This document shows positions 1 through 5,659 of a stretch of DNA of 6,971 nucleotides, one piece after another (the first letter of the stretch is position 1; the number at the start of each line of letters is the position of its first letter). Source of the DNA: Rhodospirillales bacterium (GTDB lineage: Bacteria > Pseudomonadota > Alphaproteobacteria > Rhodospirillales > Casp-alpha2). Location: positions 1 to 6,971 of the forward strand of contig JAJFIE010000381.1 in NCBI GenBank assembly GCA_021775275.1, read 5' to 3'. The translations under genes were made by a program, and so were the position numbers. The notes beneath the pieces were generated by a model. That model was not told the origin of the DNA, searched no databases, and saw only the letters and a list, made by a program, of their open reading frames with translations.

Positions 1-49
1 CGGCCAAGGCGGAAAACGTTGTCGACAGGGTATCGGTGTTCAGGGACAT
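1..49 (-). CDS. ArsR-type winged-helix transcriptional regulator (N-terminal fragment)
   Basis: Reading leftwards from an ATG at 49-47, 16 codons remain open to the window edge and give MSLNTDTLSTTFSALA. The ending TTFSALA is how many ArsR/SmtB-family repressors begin, where it is normally followed by DPTRR and the winged-helix fold; that continuation lies outside the window, so the family call rests on a short match. A GGAG sequence sits about 11 bases before the ATG, a slightly long spacing. The gene follows the hydrolase operon in the same direction but is separated from it by a 140-base AT-rich gap with its own regulatory-looking repeats, so it is probably a separate transcription unit. 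Members of this family bind palindromic operators as dimers and often repress themselves. The ligand, metal or other, cannot be told. Confidence 0.55.
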   Translation of the reverse strand, partial: MSLNTDTLSTTFSALA

Positions 50-77
50 CTGTATGGGTTCTCCAGAACGAATTTTA

Positions 78-115
78 TATTTAACGATATTCTTAATTAA
101 TGAACTCGTTAAATA
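78..115. promoter_or_regulatory. 38-bp palindrome, candidate operator of the ArsR-type gene
   Basis: The ten bases TATTTAACGA at 78-87 are perfectly inverted as TCGTTAAATA at 106-115. The intervening 18 bases hold a smaller palindrome, TTAATTAA at 93-100, centred on the same point (96.5). The two-layer symmetry and AT-rich stem suggest a binding site for a dimeric protein rather than a terminator. It lies 29 bases upstream of the ArsR-type start codon, where an autorepressor site would be expected, and overlaps the possible -10 region of that gene. The symmetry is seen directly; the operator role is inferred. Confidence 0.5.
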
Positions 116-138
116 AAGAAATTCAAAACGAATGTCAA
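110..138 (-). promoter_or_regulatory. Possible promoter of the ArsR-type gene
   Basis: On the minus strand a perfect TTGACA (-35 type) occupies 138-133. After a 17-base spacer comes TATTTA at 115-110, which matches only three of six positions of the -10 consensus. A second arrangement further on, TTAACG with a 17-base spacer and TATCGT, is also possible, and a TATAAA box lies nearer the gene. The gap is clearly promoter-like, but which pair is used cannot be decided by eye. Confidence 0.3.
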
Positions 139-160
139 CAATGTTTATGCGAGACATTCG
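111..160 (-). terminator. Candidate rho-independent terminator of the hydrolase operon
   Basis: On the minus strand, 30 bases after the stop codon of the acetylpolyamine amidohydrolase gene, CGAATGTC (160-153) is inverted perfectly as GACATTCG (136-129) with a 16-base loop. TTTTGAATTTCTTTATTT follows immediately. The stem is only 8 bp with half GC and the loop is long, so termination may be weak. The right arm shares bases with the TTGACA box, so the same stretch might end one unit and start the next. Confidence 0.4.
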
Positions 161-189
161 CTGACTTCTAGATGCGCCTCATCAGGATG

Positions 190-1230
190 TTACACGGCGG
201 CGGCGTCAAATCCGCTCAGCACGTTCACCGCGTTGACGCCGATTTCCTCCACGGCATACCCGCCTTCCATGACGAATACGGTCGGCAAACCCATTTCGGC
301 AATCCGTTTGCCGTAGGTCACGTAATCAGGGCTGTCGAGTTTGAAGAACGAAATGGGGTCGTCCTTGTAGGTATCCACACCGAGAGAGACGACGAGCGCT
401 TCTGCTCCGAATTCGGTAATCTTGCGGCAGCCGTCTTCGAACGCTGCAAACCATTCCTCGAACCCCGCACCCGGTGGCAGGGGATAGTTGGCGTTGCAAC
501 CCGCCCCCTCCCCCACGCCGGTTTCATCGGCCCATCCGAGGAAGTGCGGGAAGGCGTCATTGGGATCACCATGGACCGACGCAAAGAACACATCGCCCCG
601 TTCATAGAAAATACTTTGCGTGCCGTTACCGTGGTGAAAATCCGGGTCCAGCACCGCGACCTTCGATGCACCCTGATCGATAAATGCCTGAGCGGTTATC
701 GCGGCATTGTTCAGAAAACAGTATCCGCCGTACATATCCGCTGCCGCGTGGTGTCCCGGCGGACGGCACAGCCCGAAGGCCGCCCGTGCGCCATCGGCGA
801 CCGCTTTCTGTGCCGTCAAGGCGACCTGTGCGCTGGTATAGGCGGCTTTCCACGTTCCGGCGTTGATGGACGTTTCGGCTGAAAGCGCATAGTAGCCGGC
901 CTTTCCTTCGGGAAAATCAGGCATGCGCGTTGCGTTTAATCGCCGTGACGGCCAGATGGTTGGGATGACCTCACCCTCGTAACCCTCAATGGTGCGCCAC
1001 TCATCCCACACAGTCTGCAAAAACGTCAGGAAAGCTGCATCATGAATTCGCTCGATGGGACCCATGCCGAAATCATCCGGCCCGACGATATCCCCCAGAT
1101 TTTCCGATTTGACCCGGTTCAGCACCATATCGACCCGGCGCGGCATTTCGTGTGGCGGCACCATGATGCCGCCGTACAACTCGTACTTGCTGTCGTGTTG
1201 TTGGTGATCTTCGCTGTGAACAGTCAGCAT
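190..1230 (-). CDS. aphA: Acetylpolyamine amidohydrolase (HDAC superfamily, Zn2+ deacetylase)
   Basis: This 346-residue protein belongs to the arginase/deacetylase fold and resembles the Mycoplana ramosa acetylpolyamine amidohydrolase closely along its whole length. Such enzymes remove acetyl groups from N-acetylated putrescine, cadaverine, spermidine or spermine in the cytoplasm. The expected catalytic residues are present: the His pair in RPPGHHA (160-161), zinc ligands Asp197 and His199 in DFHHGNG, Asp286 in SLGVDT, and the transition-state Tyr325 in EGGYAVEEIG. Acidic residues that, as I recall, help polyamine binding in the Mycoplana enzyme appear at Glu17, Glu108 and Glu119, and the specificity Phe is at 227 (DAFPHF). 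The insertion loop around 80-120 that narrows the active site through dimerisation is present. One oddity is Pro196 between the two metal-site Asp residues, where a small aliphatic residue is usual. The start is set by a GGGAG ribosome site seven bases upstream. It is the last gene of the operon, 20 bases after the amidase. A broader acetyl-amide substrate range remains possible. Confidence 0.9.
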   Translation of the reverse strand: MLTVHSEDHQQHDSKYELYGGIMVPPHEMPRRVDMVLNRVKSENLGDIVGPDDFGMGPIERIHDAAFLTFLQTVWDEWRTIEGYEGEVIPTIWPSRRLNATRMPDFPEGKAGYYALSAETSINAGTWKAAYTSAQVALTAQKAVADGARAAFGLCRPPGHHAAADMYGGYCFLNNAAITAQAFIDQGASKVAVLDPDFHHGNGTQSIFYERGDVFFASVHGDPNDAFPHFLGWADETGVGEGAGCNANYPLPPGAGFEEWFAAFEDGCRKITEFGAEALVVSLGVDTYKDDPISFFKLDSPDYVTYGKRIAEMGLPTVFVMEGGYAVEEIGVNAVNVLSGFDAAAV

Positions 1231-1250
1231 TGGGTTCTCCCTGCAATTAA

Positions 1251-2690
1251 TTATTTCTTTTTGATCTTCGGGCGATGCTTTTTGTCATGCAGCCACGGCG
1301 TTGCCCGCTCGTAAGCCGCCGCAGCGCGGAACACGCTGGCATCCGCATAGGTGCGCCCGACAATCTGGATGCCGGTGGGAACGCCCGTCTTGCCAAAGCC
1401 CGACGGCACCGCCAGAACCGGACACCGGCTCAACATGTTGAACGGATAGGTCATGCACCAACCCAAACCATCAGGGATATCCTTTCCCGCGTCCCGGTAG
1501 GTTCCATAATCCAGCTTGTCATTTGCCTGCACGGCGGGTTTCGCCAGTGTCGGACAGACAAAGACATCATAGTTCTGCATCATGGCGCCGAAGTAATTAT
1601 ACATCTCGCACGCGGTTTGCAGGGAAGCGACAAAGTCTGTGGCTTTGGATTTTACCCCTTGTTCGATAAAGGCGCGGGCATAGTCTGTCAGCAACTCCCG
1701 CTGCCCCTTTTTCAGGTAATGCGCACAACTGGCCCCGAACAGGTGCGACAGATAGTCCCAGGCCGCCTTGCCGCTTTCCATGCTCCAGGGAACCTGAACC
1801 TCTTCCACCCTGCAACCAAGGCGCCGGAATACATCAAGCGCCTGCAACGTATTTGCCCGCACATCCTTGTCCACCTTGAAATATCCCAGATCGAGGGAAT
1901 AGGCGATCCTGGCTCCGCGCATGGCCTTGTGTTTGTCAGGGATCCGGATTTTCGGTTTGAGCGACGCAATATCGGAGGGATGCGGTCCGGCGATGACGTT
2001 CTGCATCAGTGCGGCATCCGCGACGGTGCGCGCCAGCGGCCCTTCGTGACAATAGAAGTCCAGATTGAACAGGTTCATCTCCGGCACCCGGCCATAAGGC
2101 GGCTTGAACCCGACCACACCACAGCATGATGCCGGAATTCTGATGGAGCCACCAATATCGGAACCGGTCGCCAGTGTGGTGGTGCCCGCCGCCAGCGATG
2201 CGGCCGAGCCACCGGACGAGCCGCCCGGCGTATAGGTTGGGTTCCACGGATTTCGCGTTACGCCATGAATGCGGGTATGCGTGACCGCCGCGCAGGAAAA
2301 CTCCGGCGTCGCCGTCCGCGCATGACAGATTGCGCCTGCATTGAACAGGCGTTGGGCAAAAACCGCCGTTTCGTCGGCGATATCATCTTTGTGAATAAGC
2401 GAGCCCGACGTAATGGGATCGCCCTTCACCGGCACTTCATCCTTCACCGCCAGAGGAACACCTTCCAGCGCCCGGATCCGCGCGCCCTTGCGCATGTATT
2501 TGTCCTCGGCTTTCCTTGCCTGCCCAAGCGCCCGATCAAAGAAGGTTGCAGTAAACGCGTTGATGGTCGGCTCTACCCGTTCGGTGCGCTTGATGATCGC
2601 CTGCATCAACTCGACCGGCGACAGCTTGCGCTGTTTGAACAGCTTTAATGCCTCGTTCGCCGACAGATAGCAGATGTCCTCGTAGGTCAT
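1251..2690 (-). CDS. Amidase-signature family hydrolase
   Basis: The 479-residue product is a full-length amidase-signature enzyme, a family that cleaves C-N amide bonds in amides, acylated amines, small peptides and cyclic dimers. The catalytic set is complete: Lys83 in PLAVKDEVPVKG, the cis-Ser Ser158 in PGGSSGGSAA, and the nucleophile Ser182 in GSDIGGSIRIP. The C-terminal motif FVCPTLAKPA (377-386) and the closing PTGIQIVG segment (438-445) are also typical. No signal peptide or membrane helix is seen, so it should be cytoplasmic; the basic tail ending KIKKK is a minor peculiarity. GGGAGG five bases before the ATG fixes the start. It is the middle gene of the operon, 29 bases after the S58 peptidase gene and 20 before the acetylpolyamine amidohydrolase gene. 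It is not a GatA subunit, since no gatB or gatC partner is nearby. Sequence motifs do not reveal the substrate; family members include acylamidases, indoleacetamide hydrolases and the nylon-dimer hydrolase NylA. Confidence 0.88.
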   Translation of the reverse strand: MTYEDICYLSANEALKLFKQRKLSPVELMQAIIKRTERVEPTINAFTATFFDRALGQARKAEDKYMRKGARIRALEGVPLAVKDEVPVKGDPITSGSLIHKDDIADETAVFAQRLFNAGAICHARTATPEFSCAAVTHTRIHGVTRNPWNPTYTPGGSSGGSAASLAAGTTTLATGSDIGGSIRIPASCCGVVGFKPPYGRVPEMNLFNLDFYCHEGPLARTVADAALMQNVIAGPHPSDIASLKPKIRIPDKHKAMRGARIAYSLDLGYFKVDKDVRANTLQALDVFRRLGCRVEEVQVPWSMESGKAAWDYLSHLFGASCAHYLKKGQRELLTDYARAFIEQGVKSKATDFVASLQTACEMYNYFGAMMQNYDVFVCPTLAKPAVQANDKLDYGTYRDAGKDIPDGLGWCMTYPFNMLSRCPVLAVPSGFGKTGVPTGIQIVGRTYADASVFRAAAAYERATPWLHDKKHRPKIKKK

Positions 2691-2719
2691 GGTTGCCTCC
2701 CAGCTTGTCTATCCCGTTT

Positions 2720-3841
2720 TCAACGACCGTACTTTTTCATGACGTCCTTTAATGCCTCATGATCCATGGCGTGCACCGTGTGACCACCCTGTCCGGTCAT
2801 GGTTTCCGCCGCCACCAGGGCATTGATAATCGCCTCCTCCGTCGCCTCGACTGTCGCCAGAAACAACGGATCAAGCTCATGACTGGGAAGATAGCGCAAC
2901 GTGGCATCCACGTCGCGTCCCATATCGGATACCTCGTTGCCTGTGGACATGGCGAGGAAGATATCACCAGAGCCGTTTTCGCTGGGTGTCCCGGTCCTGG
3001 CCACACCAAGGCCGATGCGCTTGGCGATACGTTGCAACTGAAGCGGCATCAGCGGCGCATCGGTGATGGCGATGGCGATGATGGAGCCCTGTGCGTGAAC
3101 GTGCGGTGGCCGCTCCCAGAGTAAATTGTCTTTAAGGTGCCGGCCCACAGGCACGCCCCGAATGCTCAGATCACGTCGCGTACCGAAGTTCGCCTGCACC
3201 AGAACGCCCGTTGTGTAAGTTTCACCCTTGATGGTGCAGCGGCGCGATGCGGTTCCCGTTCCACCCTTGAATTCGTAACAGATCATGCCAGTGCCGCCGC
3301 CCACGTTGCCTTCGGCCACAGGGCCGCCCGTCGCATTGTCACAGGCCGCCAGCACGTGGTCTTCGGTCACATGCTGGCCGTTGATATCGTTCAGGTACTC
3401 ATCACAGGTTTCCGCCGAAACCGGCAGCATCCACAATTGGGTTTCCGGATTGAAGCCGCCATGGCGTACCAGCCAGCGTAAAATCCCATGATGGGCAAGA
3501 CCAACACTGTGGGTATTGGTGATCGCCACCGGGCCGGAGAATGCGCCGGCCTCGTCAATCCAGTGAACGCCGGTCATCTCGCCATTGCCGTTGAGGGAAA
3601 ACCGCCCGGCCCAGACACCGTCGAAAGCGCCATCCTTGCCGCGGGGATGAATAATGGTAACGCCGGTACGAACGGGGCCTTCACCGATCCTTAAGGGACC
3701 TTCCCCCGTAACGAGCGTGGTAAACCCGACCTCGACTCCTGCCACATCAGTGATCGCGTTCAGGCCCCCCGGTTCGCCATCAAACGGGATGCCGAGATCA
3801 CGGGCGCGAACAGAAGAACCGGGGTTCGTAAGTGTGGTCAT
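2720..3841 (-). CDS. S58/P1-family self-processing aminopeptidase (DmpA/BapA-like)
   Basis: The 373-residue precursor belongs to the N-terminal-nucleophile fold family of DmpA (L-aminopeptidase/D-amidase) and the beta-peptidyl aminopeptidases. These cut themselves once and release N-terminal D-, L- or beta-amino acids from amides and short peptides. Counting from the start chosen here, cleavage is expected between Gly252 and Ser253 in HAQGSIIAIAITDAPL, leaving an alpha chain of 252 and a beta chain of 121 residues, with Ser253 as nucleophile. The oxyanion-type Asn218 is in VLVQANFG, Tyr149 in CDEYLND, and the Ser291/Asp293 pair in NGSGDIF corresponds to Ser288/Glu290 of DmpA. The glycine-rich NVGGGTGM segment (179-186) is also typical. 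A start 18 bases upstream (3859) is possible but has no ribosome site, whereas 3841 has AAAGGTGA seven bases before it. There is no signal peptide. It is the first gene of the operon, divergent from the luxR-type pair. Specificity (D-, L- or beta-) is not visible. Confidence 0.88.
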   Translation of the reverse strand: MTTLTNPGSSVRARDLGIPFDGEPGGLNAITDVAGVEVGFTTLVTGEGPLRIGEGPVRTGVTIIHPRGKDGAFDGVWAGRFSLNGNGEMTGVHWIDEAGAFSGPVAITNTHSVGLAHHGILRWLVRHGGFNPETQLWMLPVSAETCDEYLNDINGQHVTEDHVLAACDNATGGPVAEGNVGGGTGMICYEFKGGTGTASRRCTIKGETYTTGVLVQANFGTRRDLSIRGVPVGRHLKDNLLWERPPHVHAQGSIIAIAITDAPLMPLQLQRIAKRIGLGVARTGTPSENGSGDIFLAMSTGNEVSDMGRDVDATLRYLPSHELDPLFLATVEATEEAIINALVAAETMTGQGGHTVHAMDHEALKDVMKKYGR

Positions 3842-3848
3842 GGATGGA

Positions 3849-3856
3849 TCACCTTT
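3849..3856 (-). promoter_or_regulatory. Ribosome binding site deciding the S58 peptidase start
   Basis: On the minus strand AAAGGTGA ends seven bases before the ATG at 3841. It lies inside the reading frame of the longer alternative starting at 3859, which itself has no Shine-Dalgarno-like sequence upstream. This favours the shorter protein. Confidence 0.6.
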
Positions 3857-3908
3857 CATCAGAGTGGATCATGCAGGGTATCAATAAATTACGTGAACCG
3901 GAAAGACT

Positions 3909-3940
3909 CTGGACGTTCCCTACCTCCAGCACTGTATAAT
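3909..3940 (+). promoter_or_regulatory. Candidate promoter of the luxR-type operon with an overlapping dyad
   Basis: A perfect TATAAT lies at 3935-3940, 31 bases before the GTG start of the first regulator. The best -35 candidate is TGGACG at 3910-3915 (four of six matches) with a long 19-base spacer, so an activator may be required. A CTGGA/TCCAG inverted repeat with an 11-base spacer (3909-3929) covers that -35 region. A second CTGT/ACAG pair (3932-3948) brackets the -10. LuxR-type proteins often bind CT...AG dyads of this size, so autoregulation or control of the divergent operon is possible. I found no convincing promoter for the minus-strand operon in this gap, although it must start here or nearby. 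Confidence 0.4.
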
Positions 3941-3971
3941 CACCACAGGCACACGACAGACGGTCGCAAAT

Positions 3972-4811
3972 GTGATAAAGCAACCACCAGTTAGTCAAGA
4001 CGCGGCGGAAGCCACGGCAGCGCTGATCCGCGCCATCCACAGCGCGGATTTCCCTGATGCGTTGGCGCGGTTCCTGAAAACGGCTGCACAGTTCGATTAT
4101 CTGATCGTCTTTCAATATTTTCGCGATAAGGCGCCGATGGTCCTGTCCCATGATTTCGATACCCAGACCAGCAAGGACTCACTGAACACCTATCTGTCTG
4201 GGCCCTATTTGCTCGACCCCTTTTTCGAACAATACCGCAACGCCGATATAAACGGCGCCATCCACCTTAAAGATATCGCCCCGGATCATTTTTTTCGCAG
4301 TGAATATTACCGATCCTACTACGTCACGACCCGCATCCTTGATGAAGTCAGTATCTTTGTTCCCATGCCCGACGGCTCGGCAATCGTCGCCACCATTGAA
4401 CGCATGCGCGGAAATTACCCGTTCCGGAAGAAAGAAATTGTGCGCTACCGGGCGATAGAACCCATTGTTCGCGAAGCCGTATTTCAGAACTGGGGCAATG
4501 TCGAACCATTGATGGTATCCGACCCGTCTGTCATGCAGGCCCACTCTGCCGCAGAGGCAATGGACGCATTGCCGGACCGGGTTAAAAACGTGGTTAGACT
4601 CCATGGACAGTCGGCCCTTACCAACCGTGAATCCGAGGTCGTCGGTCTCATTTTGCGGGGGTACTCATCCATTGCCATTGCTTCCATCCTCGATATCTCG
4701 GCGGCGACGGTGAAGGTCCACCGTAAAAACGTCTATTCGAAGTTGAAAATTTCGTCACAGGCAGAACTGTTTTCCCTGTTCATGCCGTTGTTTACCCCGA
4801 CAGCGGCATAA
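3972..4811 (+). CDS. LuxR-family transcriptional regulator (first of tandem pair)
   Basis: This is a 279-residue DNA-binding regulator. The C-terminal GerE/LuxR helix-turn-helix spans about 212-272: LTNRE at 216-220, the recognition part ISAATVKVHRKN (242-253) and KLKISSQAELF. The N-terminal 170 residues form a sensor-like domain with the segments YLLDPFF (79-85) and LKDIAPDHFFRSEYY (99-113). The Asp-Pro recalls the DP pair of autoinducer-binding LuxR proteins, but the conserved tryptophans of that domain are not apparent, so acyl-homoserine-lactone binding is doubtful. No phosphoacceptor domain is seen. The start is GTG with no clear ribosome site; an out-of-frame ATG overlaps it and stops at once. 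It lies divergent to the hydrolase operon and 21 bases before its paralogue. Control of the hydrolase genes is an inference from position. Confidence 0.85.
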   Translation: MIKQPPVSQDAAEATAALIRAIHSADFPDALARFLKTAAQFDYLIVFQYFRDKAPMVLSHDFDTQTSKDSLNTYLSGPYLLDPFFEQYRNADINGAIHLKDIAPDHFFRSEYYRSYYVTTRILDEVSIFVPMPDGSAIVATIERMRGNYPFRKKEIVRYRAIEPIVREAVFQNWGNVEPLMVSDPSVMQAHSAAEAMDALPDRVKNVVRLHGQSALTNRESEVVGLILRGYSSIAIASILDISAATVKVHRKNVYSKLKISSQAELFSLFMPLFTPTAA

Positions 4812-4836
4812 GGATTTGATGGCAATGAAACCATGA
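4810..4836 (+). promoter_or_regulatory. Ribosome site and five-codon minigene overlapping the second regulator's start
   Basis: AAGGA at 4810-4814 precedes a tiny frame ATG GCA ATG AAA CCA TGA (4819-4836). Its stop codon overlaps the ATG of the second regulator (4833) in an ATGA arrangement. The regulator's own start has no ribosome site at normal distance, because AAGGA is 18 bases away. Translation may therefore reach it by termination-reinitiation from the minigene. This is inferred from layout only. Confidence 0.3.
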
Positions 4837-5645
4837 GCGATGAAATTCAGGAATTTGTCGATCACGCGGCGGCGCTGATCAAGGCCATCCATACGTCTGA
4901 TTTCCCCACTGTTCTGATGGCGATCCTGATGGATGCCGTGCCGTTCGACAGCACGGTTATCTATGCCTATGACGGCGAAAAACCGCCTATCGATCTGTTT
5001 CACTATCCAGGCAACAAACCCGGTCTGCTGTCGCTGGAAGAATACCAGCGCGGAGCCTATCTGCTCGACCCGGTGTTTCATGCCTACCAGCGCGGTATCC
5101 AAACAGGGGTCCATCGCCTGAAAGACCTGGCCCCCGATCATTTTTTCCGAAGCGAGTATTTCCGCAGCTATTATGAAAAAACGGGGATCATATCCGAGTC
5201 GGTCGTCTACATCCCCATGCCGGATTCTGTTACCGTGGTTATATCCATCTCCCGCGAAAAAGGCAGTGCGCCATTTGGAAAGAAAGGCATGGAGCGGCTC
5301 AAACGAATTGAGCCTATCGTGCGCGAAGCCATCATCCGCCACTGGCGCAATCCGGAAATCGTCGAGATTACCACGCGGCCAAGCAAAGGACGTTTTGATA
5401 CCCTGCCGGGCCGGGTCCGTGATGCAGCCGTTGATGCCGGCCGGGCCAACCTCACCAATCGTGAGACCGAAGTCATCAGCCTGATCCTGCGGGGCTATTC
5501 CTCCCTGTCCATCTCGGCCATGCTGGACATTTCAACAGGCACGGTGAAAGTGCACCGCAAGAATATCTACGCAAAACTGGAAATTTCGTCACAGGGCGAG
5601 CTTTTTTCATTATTTCTTCCCTTGCTAACCCGGCCTGCCGCCTGA
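4833..5645 (+). CDS. LuxR-family transcriptional regulator (second of tandem pair)
   Basis: This 270-residue regulator is a paralogue of the preceding gene and is colinear with it throughout. The last 64 residues match at about 46 positions, and the sensor-domain motif LKDLAPDHFFRSEYFRSYY matches at 17 of 19. The GerE helix-turn-helix runs from about 203 to 263, with LTNRE at 207-211 and TGTVKVHRKN at 235-244, so both proteins may recognise similar sites or form mixed dimers. YLLDPVF (76-82) is the counterpart of YLLDPFF in the first protein. The early part (residues 40-70) is more divergent than the rest, which could mean a different ligand. It has no classical receiver domain or membrane segment. 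It starts 21 bases after the first regulator and ends 14 bases before the DUF3422 gene, so the three are probably one transcript. Confidence 0.85.
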   Translation: MSDEIQEFVDHAAALIKAIHTSDFPTVLMAILMDAVPFDSTVIYAYDGEKPPIDLFHYPGNKPGLLSLEEYQRGAYLLDPVFHAYQRGIQTGVHRLKDLAPDHFFRSEYFRSYYEKTGIISESVVYIPMPDSVTVVISISREKGSAPFGKKGMERLKRIEPIVREAIIRHWRNPEIVEITTRPSKGRFDTLPGRVRDAAVDAGRANLTNRETEVISLILRGYSSLSISAMLDISTGTVKVHRKNIYAKLEISSQGELFSLFLPLLTRPAA

Positions 5646-5659
5646 TAGAGCGACACGAA

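Noticed and set aside
172..882. 236-codon open frame on the plus strand
   Set aside because: Antisense to the acetylpolyamine amidohydrolase gene; low-complexity Arg/Gly-rich translation typical of a shadow frame.
1275..2129. 284-codon open frame on the plus strand
   Set aside because: Antisense shadow of the amidase gene, which carries the complete catalytic motif set; the shadow has no recognisable features or ribosome site.
3842..3859. Longer start for the S58 peptidase at 3859
   Set aside because: It has no ribosome site, and the strong AAAGGTGA site for the ATG at 3841 lies inside the extra six codons.
3845..3871. TGGATCA direct repeat 20 bases apart (3845 and 3865)
   Set aside because: Only seven bases long and one copy overlaps the peptidase ribosome-site region; too weak to call a binding site.
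4288..4296. Run of seven T in the first luxR-type gene as a programmed frameshift site
   Set aside because: It encodes the conserved His-Phe-Phe of the sensor motif. The frame continues normally to the full GerE domain, and neither alternative frame gives a sensible product.
4755..5342. 195-codon open frame on the minus strand
   Set aside because: Antisense to the second LuxR-type gene. A similar shadow (4179-4604) lies opposite the first, as expected from paralogous coding strands rather than real genes.
3972..5645. Classical acyl-homoserine-lactone quorum-sensing LuxR pair
   Set aside because: No luxI-type synthase gene is in the window and the typical tryptophan positions of the autoinducer domain are not apparent, so I did not assign a quorum-sensing role.
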